NCBI GenBank assembly: GCA_030149115.1
Contig: JASBSE010000372.1
Location: forward strand, 1 to 12,582
Source of the DNA: Winogradskyella sp.
Lineage (GTDB): Bacteria > Bacteroidota > Bacteroidia > Flavobacteriales > Flavobacteriaceae
Length of the DNA stretch: 12,582 nt
Direction: 5' to 3'
A model generated the notes under the pieces. It worked only from the letters and a program-made list of their open reading frames with translations. It made no database searches and had not been told where the DNA came from. Below, piece by piece: positions 7,336 to 12,582 of this stretch. Both the position numbers and the translations under genes were made by a program. Each line of letters opens with the position of its first letter. The first letter of the stretch is position 1.

Positions 7336-8085
7336 TTATTTTCCTTTATTAACACTGTCAATATATTTCTGTAATGCCATTGTCATAGATGGTGTCTCTG
7401 GAGTTGGTGCAGCGATATCTACACGAAGTCCTTTTTCCTTTACAGCTTTTATTGTTGTATTACCAAACACAGCAATACGAGTATCATTTTGTTTAAAATC
7501 AGGGAAATTATGGAATAAAGATTCAATACCTGAAGGGCTAAAGAATACTAATATATCGTAATACACATTAGCTAAATCAGATAAGTCACTAATTACAGTT
7601 TTGTAAAATGTAGCTTGTTTCCAATTCACTCCAAGGCTATCTAAAGTATCAGGAATAATAGGTTTTACCTTATCAGTAGTAGGCAATAAAAATGCTTCGT
7701 CCTTATACTTTTTAATTAAAGGTGTTAAGTCTTCAAATGTACGTTTACCAACATAGATTTTACGCTTTCTGTAAACCACATATTTTTGCAAATAATAAGC
7801 AACAGCTTCAGACTGGCAAAAGTATTTCATAGTATCAGGCACTTTAAAGCGCATTTCGTCTGCAACTCTAAAGAAGTGATCTACAGAATTTCTACTAGTA
7901 AGTATAATAGCAGTAAACTTGCTAAGATCTATTTTTTGTTGTCTGATTTCTTTTGCTGAAACACCTTCTACATGTATAAAAGGTCTAAAGTCTACTTTAA
8001 CTTTTTGCTTCTCTTGCAAGTCAAAGTACGGAGAATTCTCTATTTTAGGCTCTGGTTGCGATACTAAAATCGTCTTCACTTTCAT
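7336..8085 (-). CDS. hemD: Uroporphyrinogen-III synthase
   Basis: A 249-residue protein of the HemD family, which cyclises hydroxymethylbilane to uroporphyrinogen III, the precursor of heme and other tetrapyrroles. HemD sequences diverge strongly, but the two-lobed pattern is clear: ILVSQPEP at the start of lobe one; TSRNSVDHFF (63-72), the family's 'ftS-naV' motif; ATFYKT (158-163) with the conserved Tyr161 near the active site; FFSPSGIESLF (181-191); IAVFGNTTIKAV (204-215); and the C-terminal APTPETPSM (226-234). Length is normal. It follows the DUF4271 gene by 17 bases on the same strand, so the two are probably cotranscribed. AAAGGGG about nine bases before the ATG gives it a more Shine-Dalgarno-like leader than its neighbours. 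No other heme gene is in the window. It converges on pckA across a shared terminator. Confidence 0.92.
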   Translation of the reverse strand: MKVKTILVSQPEPKIENSPYFDLQEKQKVKVDFRPFIHVEGVSAKEIRQQKIDLSKFTAIILTSRNSVDHFFRVADEMRFKVPDTMKYFCQSEAVAYYLQKYVVYRKRKIYVGKRTFEDLTPLIKKYKDEAFLLPTTDKVKPIIPDTLDSLGVNWKQATFYKTVISDLSDLANVYYDILVFFSPSGIESLFHNFPDFKQNDTRIAVFGNTTIKAVKEKGLRVDIAAPTPETPSMTMALQKYIDSVNKGK

Positions 8086-8102
8086 ATATAAACCCCTTTA
8101 TT

Positions 8103-8753
8103 TTAAACGTTATACTCGCTAATCACCTTATATAAAAGCACATAAGGCGCAATTTCGAGAGCGCAAAGATACAATAAAAAATAGAAAAAATTGGGATTTA
8201 TTATTTTTTGATAGTTTCTGAATGAAGTCGCAAACCCAATGAGATTTATTAAAAAAATCACAATAAAAGATGTAATTATTACAATTTTTGGGTTTGTGCC
8301 TGTGTACAGTAGCAACAAGTTAGAAAAGACTAACACCAACCCAGAATAATTAAGAAACGTCATCTTTTGAAATAAATAAGCATCAATAATACTATCTATT
8401 TCAAAAAGACTTGCAATGAGGCGTTCTAATAATGTTTTAATGATTACTACTGTTGCAACTGCAAGTAATAATTTTAGAAATGAAATTAACTCAAAAGCTA
8501 AATGAGAAACAAAAGTGGAATAACAGAAAAATAAAAATATACTTCCAGAAAACACCAAGTTAAGAAATAAAAGACCGTCAAAAGGATCAATGAACTTTTG
8601 GTCTTTACTGTAGATTTTAAGGTATTTAGAATTTCCTATTATAGATATAAAATCACCAAAGCGCAATGTATTTAGGTATTTGGCCATTGTTATAGCAAAA
8701 ATCCCAAAAACAGTAAGTATTGTAAACCACTCGTGAGTAATATAATCCCTCAT
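8103..8753 (-). CDS. DUF4271 domain integral membrane protein
   Basis: A 216-residue, six-helix membrane protein with hydrophobic segments at about 9-26, 59-81, 85-110, 130-150, 154-175 and 190-210. The conserved-looking N-terminal region after the first helix (FGDFISIIGNSKYLKIYSKD) and the FDGLLFLNLVFSGSIFLF segment fit DUF4271, a family largely confined to Bacteroidetes with no assigned function. Position directly upstream of hemD is, as I recall, a recurrent arrangement in flavobacteria and supports the call. No catalytic motif or signal peptide is visible. The first helix could act as a signal anchor. The start ATG is four bases downstream of a -7-like TAATTTAG sequence, so the mRNA may have no leader. 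Confidence 0.8.
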   Translation of the reverse strand: MRDYITHEWFTILTVFGIFAITMAKYLNTLRFGDFISIIGNSKYLKIYSKDQKFIDPFDGLLFLNLVFSGSIFLFFCYSTFVSHLAFELISFLKLLLAVATVVIIKTLLERLIASLFEIDSIIDAYLFQKMTFLNYSGLVLVFSNLLLLYTGTNPKIVIITSFIVIFLINLIGFATSFRNYQKIINPNFFYFLLYLCALEIAPYVLLYKVISEYNV

Positions 8754-8757
8754 ATTG

Positions 8758-8765
8758 CTAAATTA
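8758..8765 (-). promoter_or_regulatory. -7-like element directly upstream of DUF4271
   Basis: On the minus strand this reads TAATTTAG, seven of eight matches to TAnnTTTG, and ends four bases before the ATG at 8753. That spacing would put the transcription start at or next to the start codon. No TTTG is seen at -33, so it is tentative. Confidence 0.35.
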
Positions 8766-8836
8766 TAAAGAAAATAAGGCTTAACATAATTAAAATCTTA
8801 ATAAAGCTATAACAGTTTTTAATCCACTAAAAACTT

Positions 8837-8844
8837 TACATTTG
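8837..8844 (+). promoter_or_regulatory. -7 promoter element for the mannosyltransferase-pyrC-DUF4296 operon
   Basis: TACATTTG is an exact match to TAnnTTTG in the 137-bp divergent region between DUF4271 and the polyprenol-phosphate mannose synthase gene. It predicts a leader of about 40 bases. A T-rich stretch at 8815-8820 sits at the -33 distance but lacks the G of TTTG. Confidence 0.5.
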
Positions 8845-8890
8845 TCAAAATTCTATTAGCACTACAAAAACGTGTTTTAAAAGTATTTGC

Positions 8891-9616
8891 ATGTCTGACG
8901 CACTTGTAATAATCCCAACATACAATGAGATTGAAAATATAGAAACTATTCTTAGAGCTGTATTTTCACAAGATAAATTATTTCATGTACTAGTGGTAGA
9001 TGATAATTCACCTGATGGTACGGCAAATAAGGTGAAATCGTTACAAAAGGAGTATTCTAATCAGCTACATTTGTTGCAACGCGACAAAAAAAATGGCTTA
9101 GGAGCTGCTTACATAGCAGGTTTTACATGGGCGTTGGAAAATTCTTATGACTTTATTTTTGAAATGGATGCCGATTTTTCGCATAATCCAAATGACTTAA
9201 TAAAGTTATATAGTGCGTGCGCTGTTAATGATGCCGATATAGCGGTTGGTTCTAGATACGTTAAAGGAATTACGGTAGTTAACTGGCCACTATCTAGAAT
9301 ACTGCTTTCTTATGGTGCCTCTCGCTATGTGAGATTGATAACAGGCATGAGAGTAAAGGATTCTACCGCAGGATTTATTTGTTACAAAAGAAAAGTTTTA
9401 GAATCCATTAATTTAAGAAAAGTGAAATTTGTAGGATATGCTTTTCAGATTGAAATGAAATTTAAAGCTTATAAAAAAGGCTTTAAAATTGTTGAAATTC
9501 CTGTTATTTTTAAAGATAGAATTAAAGGCAAATCAAAAATGAGCGGAAGTATTATTTATGAAGCTATTTTTGGAGTTATTGGATTGAAATTGAAAAGTTT
9601 ATTTACTAAGTCTTAA
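8891..9616 (+). CDS. Polyprenol-phosphate mannose synthase (GT2, DPM1-like)
   Basis: A 241-residue family 2 glycosyltransferase of the dolichol-phosphate mannose synthase type, which transfers mannose from GDP-mannose to a polyprenyl phosphate on the cytoplasmic face of the membrane. Motifs in order: IIPTYNE (7-13); VVDDNSPDGT with Asp37 and Asp38; the metal-binding MDADFSH (92-98) with Asp93 and Asp95; VGSRY (119-123); DSTAGF (157-162); and the C-terminal DRIKGKSKMS (209-218) typical of this subgroup. There are no C-terminal membrane helices, so it is the short, peripheral form like human DPM1. No DPM2/3-like or GtrA-like partner is seen in the window. It is first in a tight operon, five bases ahead of pyrC. 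The sugar could differ from mannose, since close relatives use glucose or other hexoses. Confidence 0.9.
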   Translation: MSDALVIIPTYNEIENIETILRAVFSQDKLFHVLVVDDNSPDGTANKVKSLQKEYSNQLHLLQRDKKNGLGAAYIAGFTWALENSYDFIFEMDADFSHNPNDLIKLYSACAVNDADIAVGSRYVKGITVVNWPLSRILLSYGASRYVRLITGMRVKDSTAGFICYKRKVLESINLRKVKFVGYAFQIEMKFKAYKKGFKIVEIPVIFKDRIKGKSKMSGSIIYEAIFGVIGLKLKSLFTKS

Positions 9617-9621
9617 GGAAC

Positions 9622-10965
9622 ATGAAGAGACAAACCCTCATAAAGAACGCTAAAATTGTCAACGAAGGAAAAATCGTTGAAGGCGATATATTCATAGAAG
9701 ACGATCTTATAAAAGAAATAGATAGTTCTATCAGCGTTAAGTCTGCTGATATTACTGTAATAGATGCCGAAGGTAATTACGTTTTACCAGGTATGATTGA
9801 TGATCAGGTACACTTTAGAGAACCAGGTTTAACGCACAAGGCCAATATAGAAACAGAATCTAAAGCAGCTTTGGCAGGCGGTATTACATCTTTTATAGAA
9901 ATGCCTAATACCAATCCTCAAACCACAACGGTAGAAAAGTTGGAAGAAAAATTTGCAATCGCAGCCGAGACTTCGTATGCTAATTATTCGTTTATGTTTG
10001 GTGGCACCAATGATAATTTAGATGAAATTCTAAAAGTAGATCCAAAAACAGTCGCTGGCTTAAAATTATTTTTAGGATCATCTACTGGAAATATGTTAGT
10101 AGACGATCCAAAAGTTATAGAGAAAATATTTTCTAGTACAGATATGGTTATCTCAGTGCATTGTGAAGATGAAGCTACGATACGAGAAAATCTGGCAAAA
10201 TATAAAGCGGAGTATGGAGATGATATTCCAATGGAAAAACATCCAATTATAAGAAGTGAAGAAGCTTGTTACCTATCGTCGTCTAAAGCTATTGAGCTGG
10301 CAAAAAAGACAGGAGCAAGATTACATGTGTTTCATTTATCAACAGGAAAAGAAACGAGTCTGTTCTCAAACAAAATTCCATTAAAAGATAAGAAGATTAC
10401 AGCAGAGGTTTGTATACACCACTTATGGTTTTCAGATGAAGATTATGCTAAAAAAGGAAGCCATATTAAATGGAATCCTGCTGTAAAAACGTCAAAAGAC
10501 AGAGAGCAGTTGCTTAAGGCATTACTCGATGATAGAATTGATGTTATAGCAACAGACCACGCACCACATACTCTCGAAGAAAAAAATAATCCATATACAA
10601 GTGCTCCTTCAGGTGGACCATTAGTACAACATGCTTTAGTCGCACTATTAGAGATGCATCATCAAGGTAAAATTTCTATCGAAAAGATTGTAGAAAAGGC
10701 ATGTCATAATCCAGCCATTCTTTTTGATGTAGAAAAACGTGGCTATATTAAAGAAGGTTATTTTGCAGATTTAGTTATTGTAGATATAAATAGTCCTTGG
10801 ACAGTAAATAAAGGTAACATTTTATATAAATGTGGCTGGTCTCCATTTGAAGGCAATACTTTTAAAAGTAGAATAACACATACTTTTTTGAATGGGCAGC
10901 TGGTTTACAACAATTTTAAAGTATTAAACGTTAAAGCAGCAAAACGATTAACTTTTAATAGATGA
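9622..10965 (+). CDS. pyrC: Dihydroorotase, with Gln at the first metal-ligand His position
   Basis: A 447-residue dihydroorotase of the long amidohydrolase type. It closes carbamoyl-aspartate to dihydroorotate, the third step of pyrimidine synthesis. The beta-alpha barrel shows the expected metal and substrate residues: His64 and Arg66 in DDQVHFREPG (60-69); MPNTNPQTT (94-102) for substrate; Lys148 in GLKLF, the carboxylated bridging lysine position; His180 in VHCED; His238 in HVFHLS; and Asp312 in ATDHAPH. The usual D-x-H-x-H signature is altered: residue 62 is Gln, where most dihydroorotases have the first zinc-binding His. I recall the same DDQVHFREPG form in other Bacteroidetes, so it is probably a lineage form and not a defect. 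The gene starts five bases after the mannosyltransferase stop and overlaps the lipoprotein gene by four bases (ATGA), so the three are one operon. Confidence 0.93.
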   Translation: MKRQTLIKNAKIVNEGKIVEGDIFIEDDLIKEIDSSISVKSADITVIDAEGNYVLPGMIDDQVHFREPGLTHKANIETESKAALAGGITSFIEMPNTNPQTTTVEKLEEKFAIAAETSYANYSFMFGGTNDNLDEILKVDPKTVAGLKLFLGSSTGNMLVDDPKVIEKIFSSTDMVISVHCEDEATIRENLAKYKAEYGDDIPMEKHPIIRSEEACYLSSSKAIELAKKTGARLHVFHLSTGKETSLFSNKIPLKDKKITAEVCIHHLWFSDEDYAKKGSHIKWNPAVKTSKDREQLLKALLDDRIDVIATDHAPHTLEEKNNPYTSAPSGGPLVQHALVALLEMHHQGKISIEKIVEKACHNPAILFDVEKRGYIKEGYFADLVIVDINSPWTVNKGNILYKCGWSPFEGNTFKSRITHTFLNGQLVYNNFKVLNVKAAKRLTFNR

Positions 10966-11411
10966 AAAGATATTTGTTCTTAATAGGTTTATTGGTTTTG
11001 GTGTTTTCTTGCGAAAAGAGAAGTAAACCTCCAAAGCCTAATAATCTTATTTCTAAAGATAAGATGGAGAATATCTTATATGATCTTTACGTCATTAATG
11101 CAGCAAAAGGTGTTAATAGAAAATTATTAGAGGAGAAAGGTATCGTGCCAGAGTCTTATGTTTTAAACAGGCATCAAATAGATAGTGCTCAATTTGCTGA
11201 AAGTAACGCATACTATGCTTTTGATCCAGATTTGTACAAAACAATGGTTGAGAAGGTAAAGTTGAGGTTAGAGAATGATAAAAAGAATTTTGAAGATCAG
11301 GAAAAAAAGGCGAGTAAAGAAGCTAACCGAAGAAGAGATTCTATCAATAGAATAAATGAAAGGAGAAGAGACTCTATCAAAAAAGCTTTAAAAAAGGAAG
11401 TAAGTAGTTGA
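10962..11411 (+). CDS. DUF4296 family lipoprotein with charged C-terminal repeat
   Basis: A 149-residue predicted lipoprotein. A short signal peptide (KR, then LFLIGLLVLVF) ends in the lipobox FSC with the lipidated Cys17, followed by EKRSK. There is no acidic cluster after the Cys of the kind that exports lipoproteins to the flavobacterial cell surface, so a periplasm-facing location is more likely. The middle (about 28-100) matches the DUF4296 pattern: MENILYDLYVINAAKG, then YVLNRHQIDSAQFAESNAYYAFDPDLYKTMVEKVK. The function is unknown. The last 45 residues are almost all charged and helical, and contain RRRDSI twice, 11 residues apart. The start overlaps the pyrC stop by four bases, giving translational coupling. 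This order is, as I recall, common in flavobacteria. The stop lies one base from the stop of the opposing epimerase gene. Confidence 0.85.
   Translation: MKRYLFLIGLLVLVFSCEKRSKPPKPNNLISKDKMENILYDLYVINAAKGVNRKLLEEKGIVPESYVLNRHQIDSAQFAESNAYYAFDPDLYKTMVEKVKLRLENDKKNFEDQEKKASKEANRRRDSINRINERRRDSIKKALKKEVSS
11331..11380 (+). repeat. 33-bp-period direct repeat encoding RRRDSI twice
   Basis: Two 17-base copies, 11331-11347 and 11364-11380, differ at a single base (a T/C change in the Asp codon) and are spaced exactly 33 bases. They lie in frame within the DUF4296 gene and encode an 11-residue periodic unit, a hendecad spacing compatible with a long helix or coiled coil. Confidence 0.75.
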
Positions 11412-11412
11412 T

Positions 11413-12435
11413 TTAGCTTTTCTTCAAATCTTTTTGATACAATTCACAAATTTCTTCAACGGACTGATCAATAGGTTTAAACTCAAATTCTAATACATTT
11501 TTAATTTTAGAACTATCATATTTAGTTATGCTGGTTGCAGATTTTGCGGTTTGTTTTACAAAACTTCTTCGAGAGCCAGTAAGTTTATGTCTTAACCAAT
11601 CTATTCTCCAAACGATATTAAGAAGCCAAGGTTTAGCCTTTTTTTTAGGTGGTTTTACATTTAGATTCTTTGCTACTTTACATTGAAAATCTTTAAAACT
11701 GAGATTTTCAGAAACTAGTATGAAATTTTCGTTTTTAATGTTGCTATTCATAAGCAAAACCATAGCATCAAACACATCAAATACATCAATATACCCAACA
11801 ACTCCATTCACATAGTATTTCATGCCTTCATGTATTTTTCCGAATAAATTACCACTACTACCACCTTTCCAATAGCCAGCGCCAAGTATAATCCCGGGAT
11901 TAACAATAATAGCATCTATGCCTTCTTGTGTGCCACGCCAAACTTCTAGTTCTGCACCATACTTAGTAATGGCATAAACACTATTGTCGTCTTCAGGATT
12001 CCAAGCTGTTTGTTCTGTAATAAGTTTTGATGAATCTTCATGATGTCCAATTGCGGCAATGGAACTTACATAACATAATTTTTTTACAGAATTACTAATG
12101 CACAGATTAACAATGTTAGCAGTGCCTTTAATATTAATTTTACGCAATTGATGGTATTTGTCAGGTTCAAAAGAGACAAACGCTGCACAATGATAAACAT
12201 GTGTAATACCCTCAAAAGCTTTCTGAAGTTTTGGGATGTCATTGAGGTCAGCTTCTACCCAATCAATAGTATTAAATAGGTTTTCAGCATTATCAGAAAA
12301 ATAAGCAAAAACATGAGCGACTCGCTTTAAAGTTTTCTCTCGTCTATAGATTGCACGTACACTTTGCCCATTTGAGACCAACTTGTAAAGCAAATGCGAA
12401 CCAACTAATCCTGTTCCTCCGGTAACTAAAATCAT
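11413..12435 (-). CDS. NAD(P)-dependent epimerase/reductase (extended SDR)
   Basis: A 340-residue extended short-chain dehydrogenase. The cofactor motif GGTGLVG (6-12) opens the Rossmann fold, ADLND (62-66) contacts the adenine, and HCAA (82-85) follows. The catalytic set is Ser124/Ser125 in VSSIAA plus Tyr154 and Lys158 in YAITK. NPGIILGAG (179-187) marks the substrate-side loop. The overall pattern resembles dihydroflavonol reductase-like and NAD-dependent epimerase/dehydratase proteins; the substrate cannot be predicted. After about residue 255 a basic segment (KPPKKKAKPWLLNIVWRIDWLRHKL) may form a membrane-associated helix, as in sterol-dehydrogenase-like members. The gene is single, converges one base from the DUF4296 gene and diverges from tyrS. 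A -7-like sequence lies four bases before the ATG. Confidence 0.85.
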   Translation of the reverse strand: MILVTGGTGLVGSHLLYKLVSNGQSVRAIYRREKTLKRVAHVFAYFSDNAENLFNTIDWVEADLNDIPKLQKAFEGITHVYHCAAFVSFEPDKYHQLRKINIKGTANIVNLCISNSVKKLCYVSSIAAIGHHEDSSKLITEQTAWNPEDDNSVYAITKYGAELEVWRGTQEGIDAIIVNPGIILGAGYWKGGSSGNLFGKIHEGMKYYVNGVVGYIDVFDVFDAMVLLMNSNIKNENFILVSENLSFKDFQCKVAKNLNVKPPKKKAKPWLLNIVWRIDWLRHKLTGSRRSFVKQTAKSATSITKYDSSKIKNVLEFEFKPIDQSVEEICELYQKDLKKS

Positions 12436-12439
12436 AAGG

Positions 12440-12447
12440 CTAAATTA
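12440..12447 (-). promoter_or_regulatory. -7-like element directly upstream of the epimerase gene
   Basis: On the minus strand this reads TAATTTAG, the same octamer found before DUF4271 and at the same four-base distance from the ATG. It differs from TAnnTTTG at one position. It implies a transcript with almost no leader; no -33 element is evident. Confidence 0.35.
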
Positions 12448-12461
12448 CGTTAAAATTGTCT

Positions 12462-12491
12462 TTTGTCTTTTAATGTGGAAACATATCTTTG
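12462..12491 (+). promoter_or_regulatory. Flavobacterial -33/-7 promoter for tyrS
   Basis: TTTG at 12462-12465 and TATCTTTG at 12484-12491, an exact TAnnTTTG, are separated by 18 bases, within the spacing known for Bacteroidetes primary sigma-factor promoters. Transcription should start near 12496, giving a leader of about 22 bases. This is the best promoter in the window. Confidence 0.75.
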
Positions 12492-12517
12492 CTCTTATCT
12501 AACACACACTATATATA

Positions 12518-12582
12518 ATGAAGAATTTTGTTGAAGAATTAACATGGAGAGGTATGTTGCACCAAAGCATGCCAGGAGTAGA
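12518..12582 (+). CDS. tyrS: Tyrosine--tRNA ligase (5' end only)
   Basis: Only the first 21 codons and two further bases are in the window. The translated start, MKNFVEELTWRGMLHQSMPG, matches the conserved N-terminus of bacterial tyrosyl-tRNA synthetase (F-x-E-E-L-x-W-R-G-M), which attaches tyrosine to tRNA-Tyr. The HIGH-like and KMSKS motifs lie outside. A strong -33/-7 promoter precedes it with a short leader that has no room for a T-box or other long control element. The ATG has no Shine-Dalgarno sequence but an AT-rich upstream stretch (ATATATA). Confidence 0.88.
   Translation, partial: MKNFVEELTWRGMLHQSMPGV

Noticed and set aside
11382..11424. Possible hairpin from AAAAGCT and AGCTTTT at the DUF4296/epimerase junction
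   Set aside because: The stem is only about seven AT-rich pairs with a long loop, and AAAGCTTT pairs with itself. It is not convincing as a terminator.
1..12582. tRNA genes, CRISPR arrays, insertion sequences, phage or defence genes
   Set aside because: None is seen. The window is almost fully covered by ordinary genes, with no intergenic stretch longer than about 140 bases.

Overview
The window is about 12.6 kb of AT-rich DNA that reads as the conserved chromosome of a member of the Flavobacteriaceae (Bacteroidetes). The evidence is threefold. Several encoded families are typical of that group: DUF4271 next to hemD, a DUF4296 lipoprotein after pyrC, and a YugP-like zinc metallopeptidase. 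Starts mostly lack a Shine-Dalgarno sequence and have A-rich upstream regions instead. Exact copies of the Bacteroidetes -7 promoter element TAnnTTTG precede several genes. The genus cannot be fixed from the window; a marine flavobacterium would fit. I saw no tRNA, rRNA, CRISPR array, insertion sequence or prophage gene.

Layout. Positions 2-337 hold the 3' end of a zinc metallopeptidase gene, followed by a hairpin terminator. Positions 465-1880 (+) encode an FAD-dependent oxidoreductase of the amine-oxidase/UDP-galactopyranose-mutase-like fold. Its 3' end overlaps, tail to tail by 23 bp, a minus-strand gene for a GT39/ArnT-like membrane glycosyltransferase (1858-3222). That gene is the last of a probable minus-strand operon: saccharopine dehydrogenase (3743-5107), then an Lrp/AsnC regulator (3222-3692), then the glycosyltransferase, whose start overlaps the regulator's stop by one base. 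Divergently, on the plus strand, lie a DUF423 membrane protein (5189-5578) and ATP-type PEP carboxykinase pckA (5643-7259), each with its own TAnnTTTG element. A bidirectional terminator separates pckA from a minus-strand pair, DUF4271 then hemD (8753 to 7336). Divergent from that pair is a tight plus-strand operon: polyprenol-phosphate mannose synthase (8891-9616), dihydroorotase pyrC (9622-10965) and a DUF4296 lipoprotein (10962-11411). It meets, one base apart, a minus-strand NAD-dependent epimerase/reductase (11413-12435). The window ends in the first 21 codons of tyrS, behind a good -33/-7 promoter.

How the genes work together. Most are housekeeping: gluconeogenesis (pckA), tetrapyrrole synthesis (hemD), pyrimidine synthesis (pyrC), tRNA charging (tyrS) and lysine/saccharopine metabolism with a likely local Lrp-type regulator. 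A second thread is lipid-linked sugar chemistry. The polyprenol-phosphate mannose synthase would make a donor of the type GT39 enzymes use, and the FAD oxidoreductase belongs to a family often found near such glycosyltransferases.

I did not find a clear undescribed system. The points most worth a second look are a Gln in place of the first metal-binding His of dihydroorotase, the saccharopine dehydrogenase-Lrp-glycosyltransferase arrangement, the overlapping convergent genes, two minus-strand genes with a -7-like element at exactly leaderless spacing, and an 11-residue repeat at the end of the DUF4296 lipoprotein.
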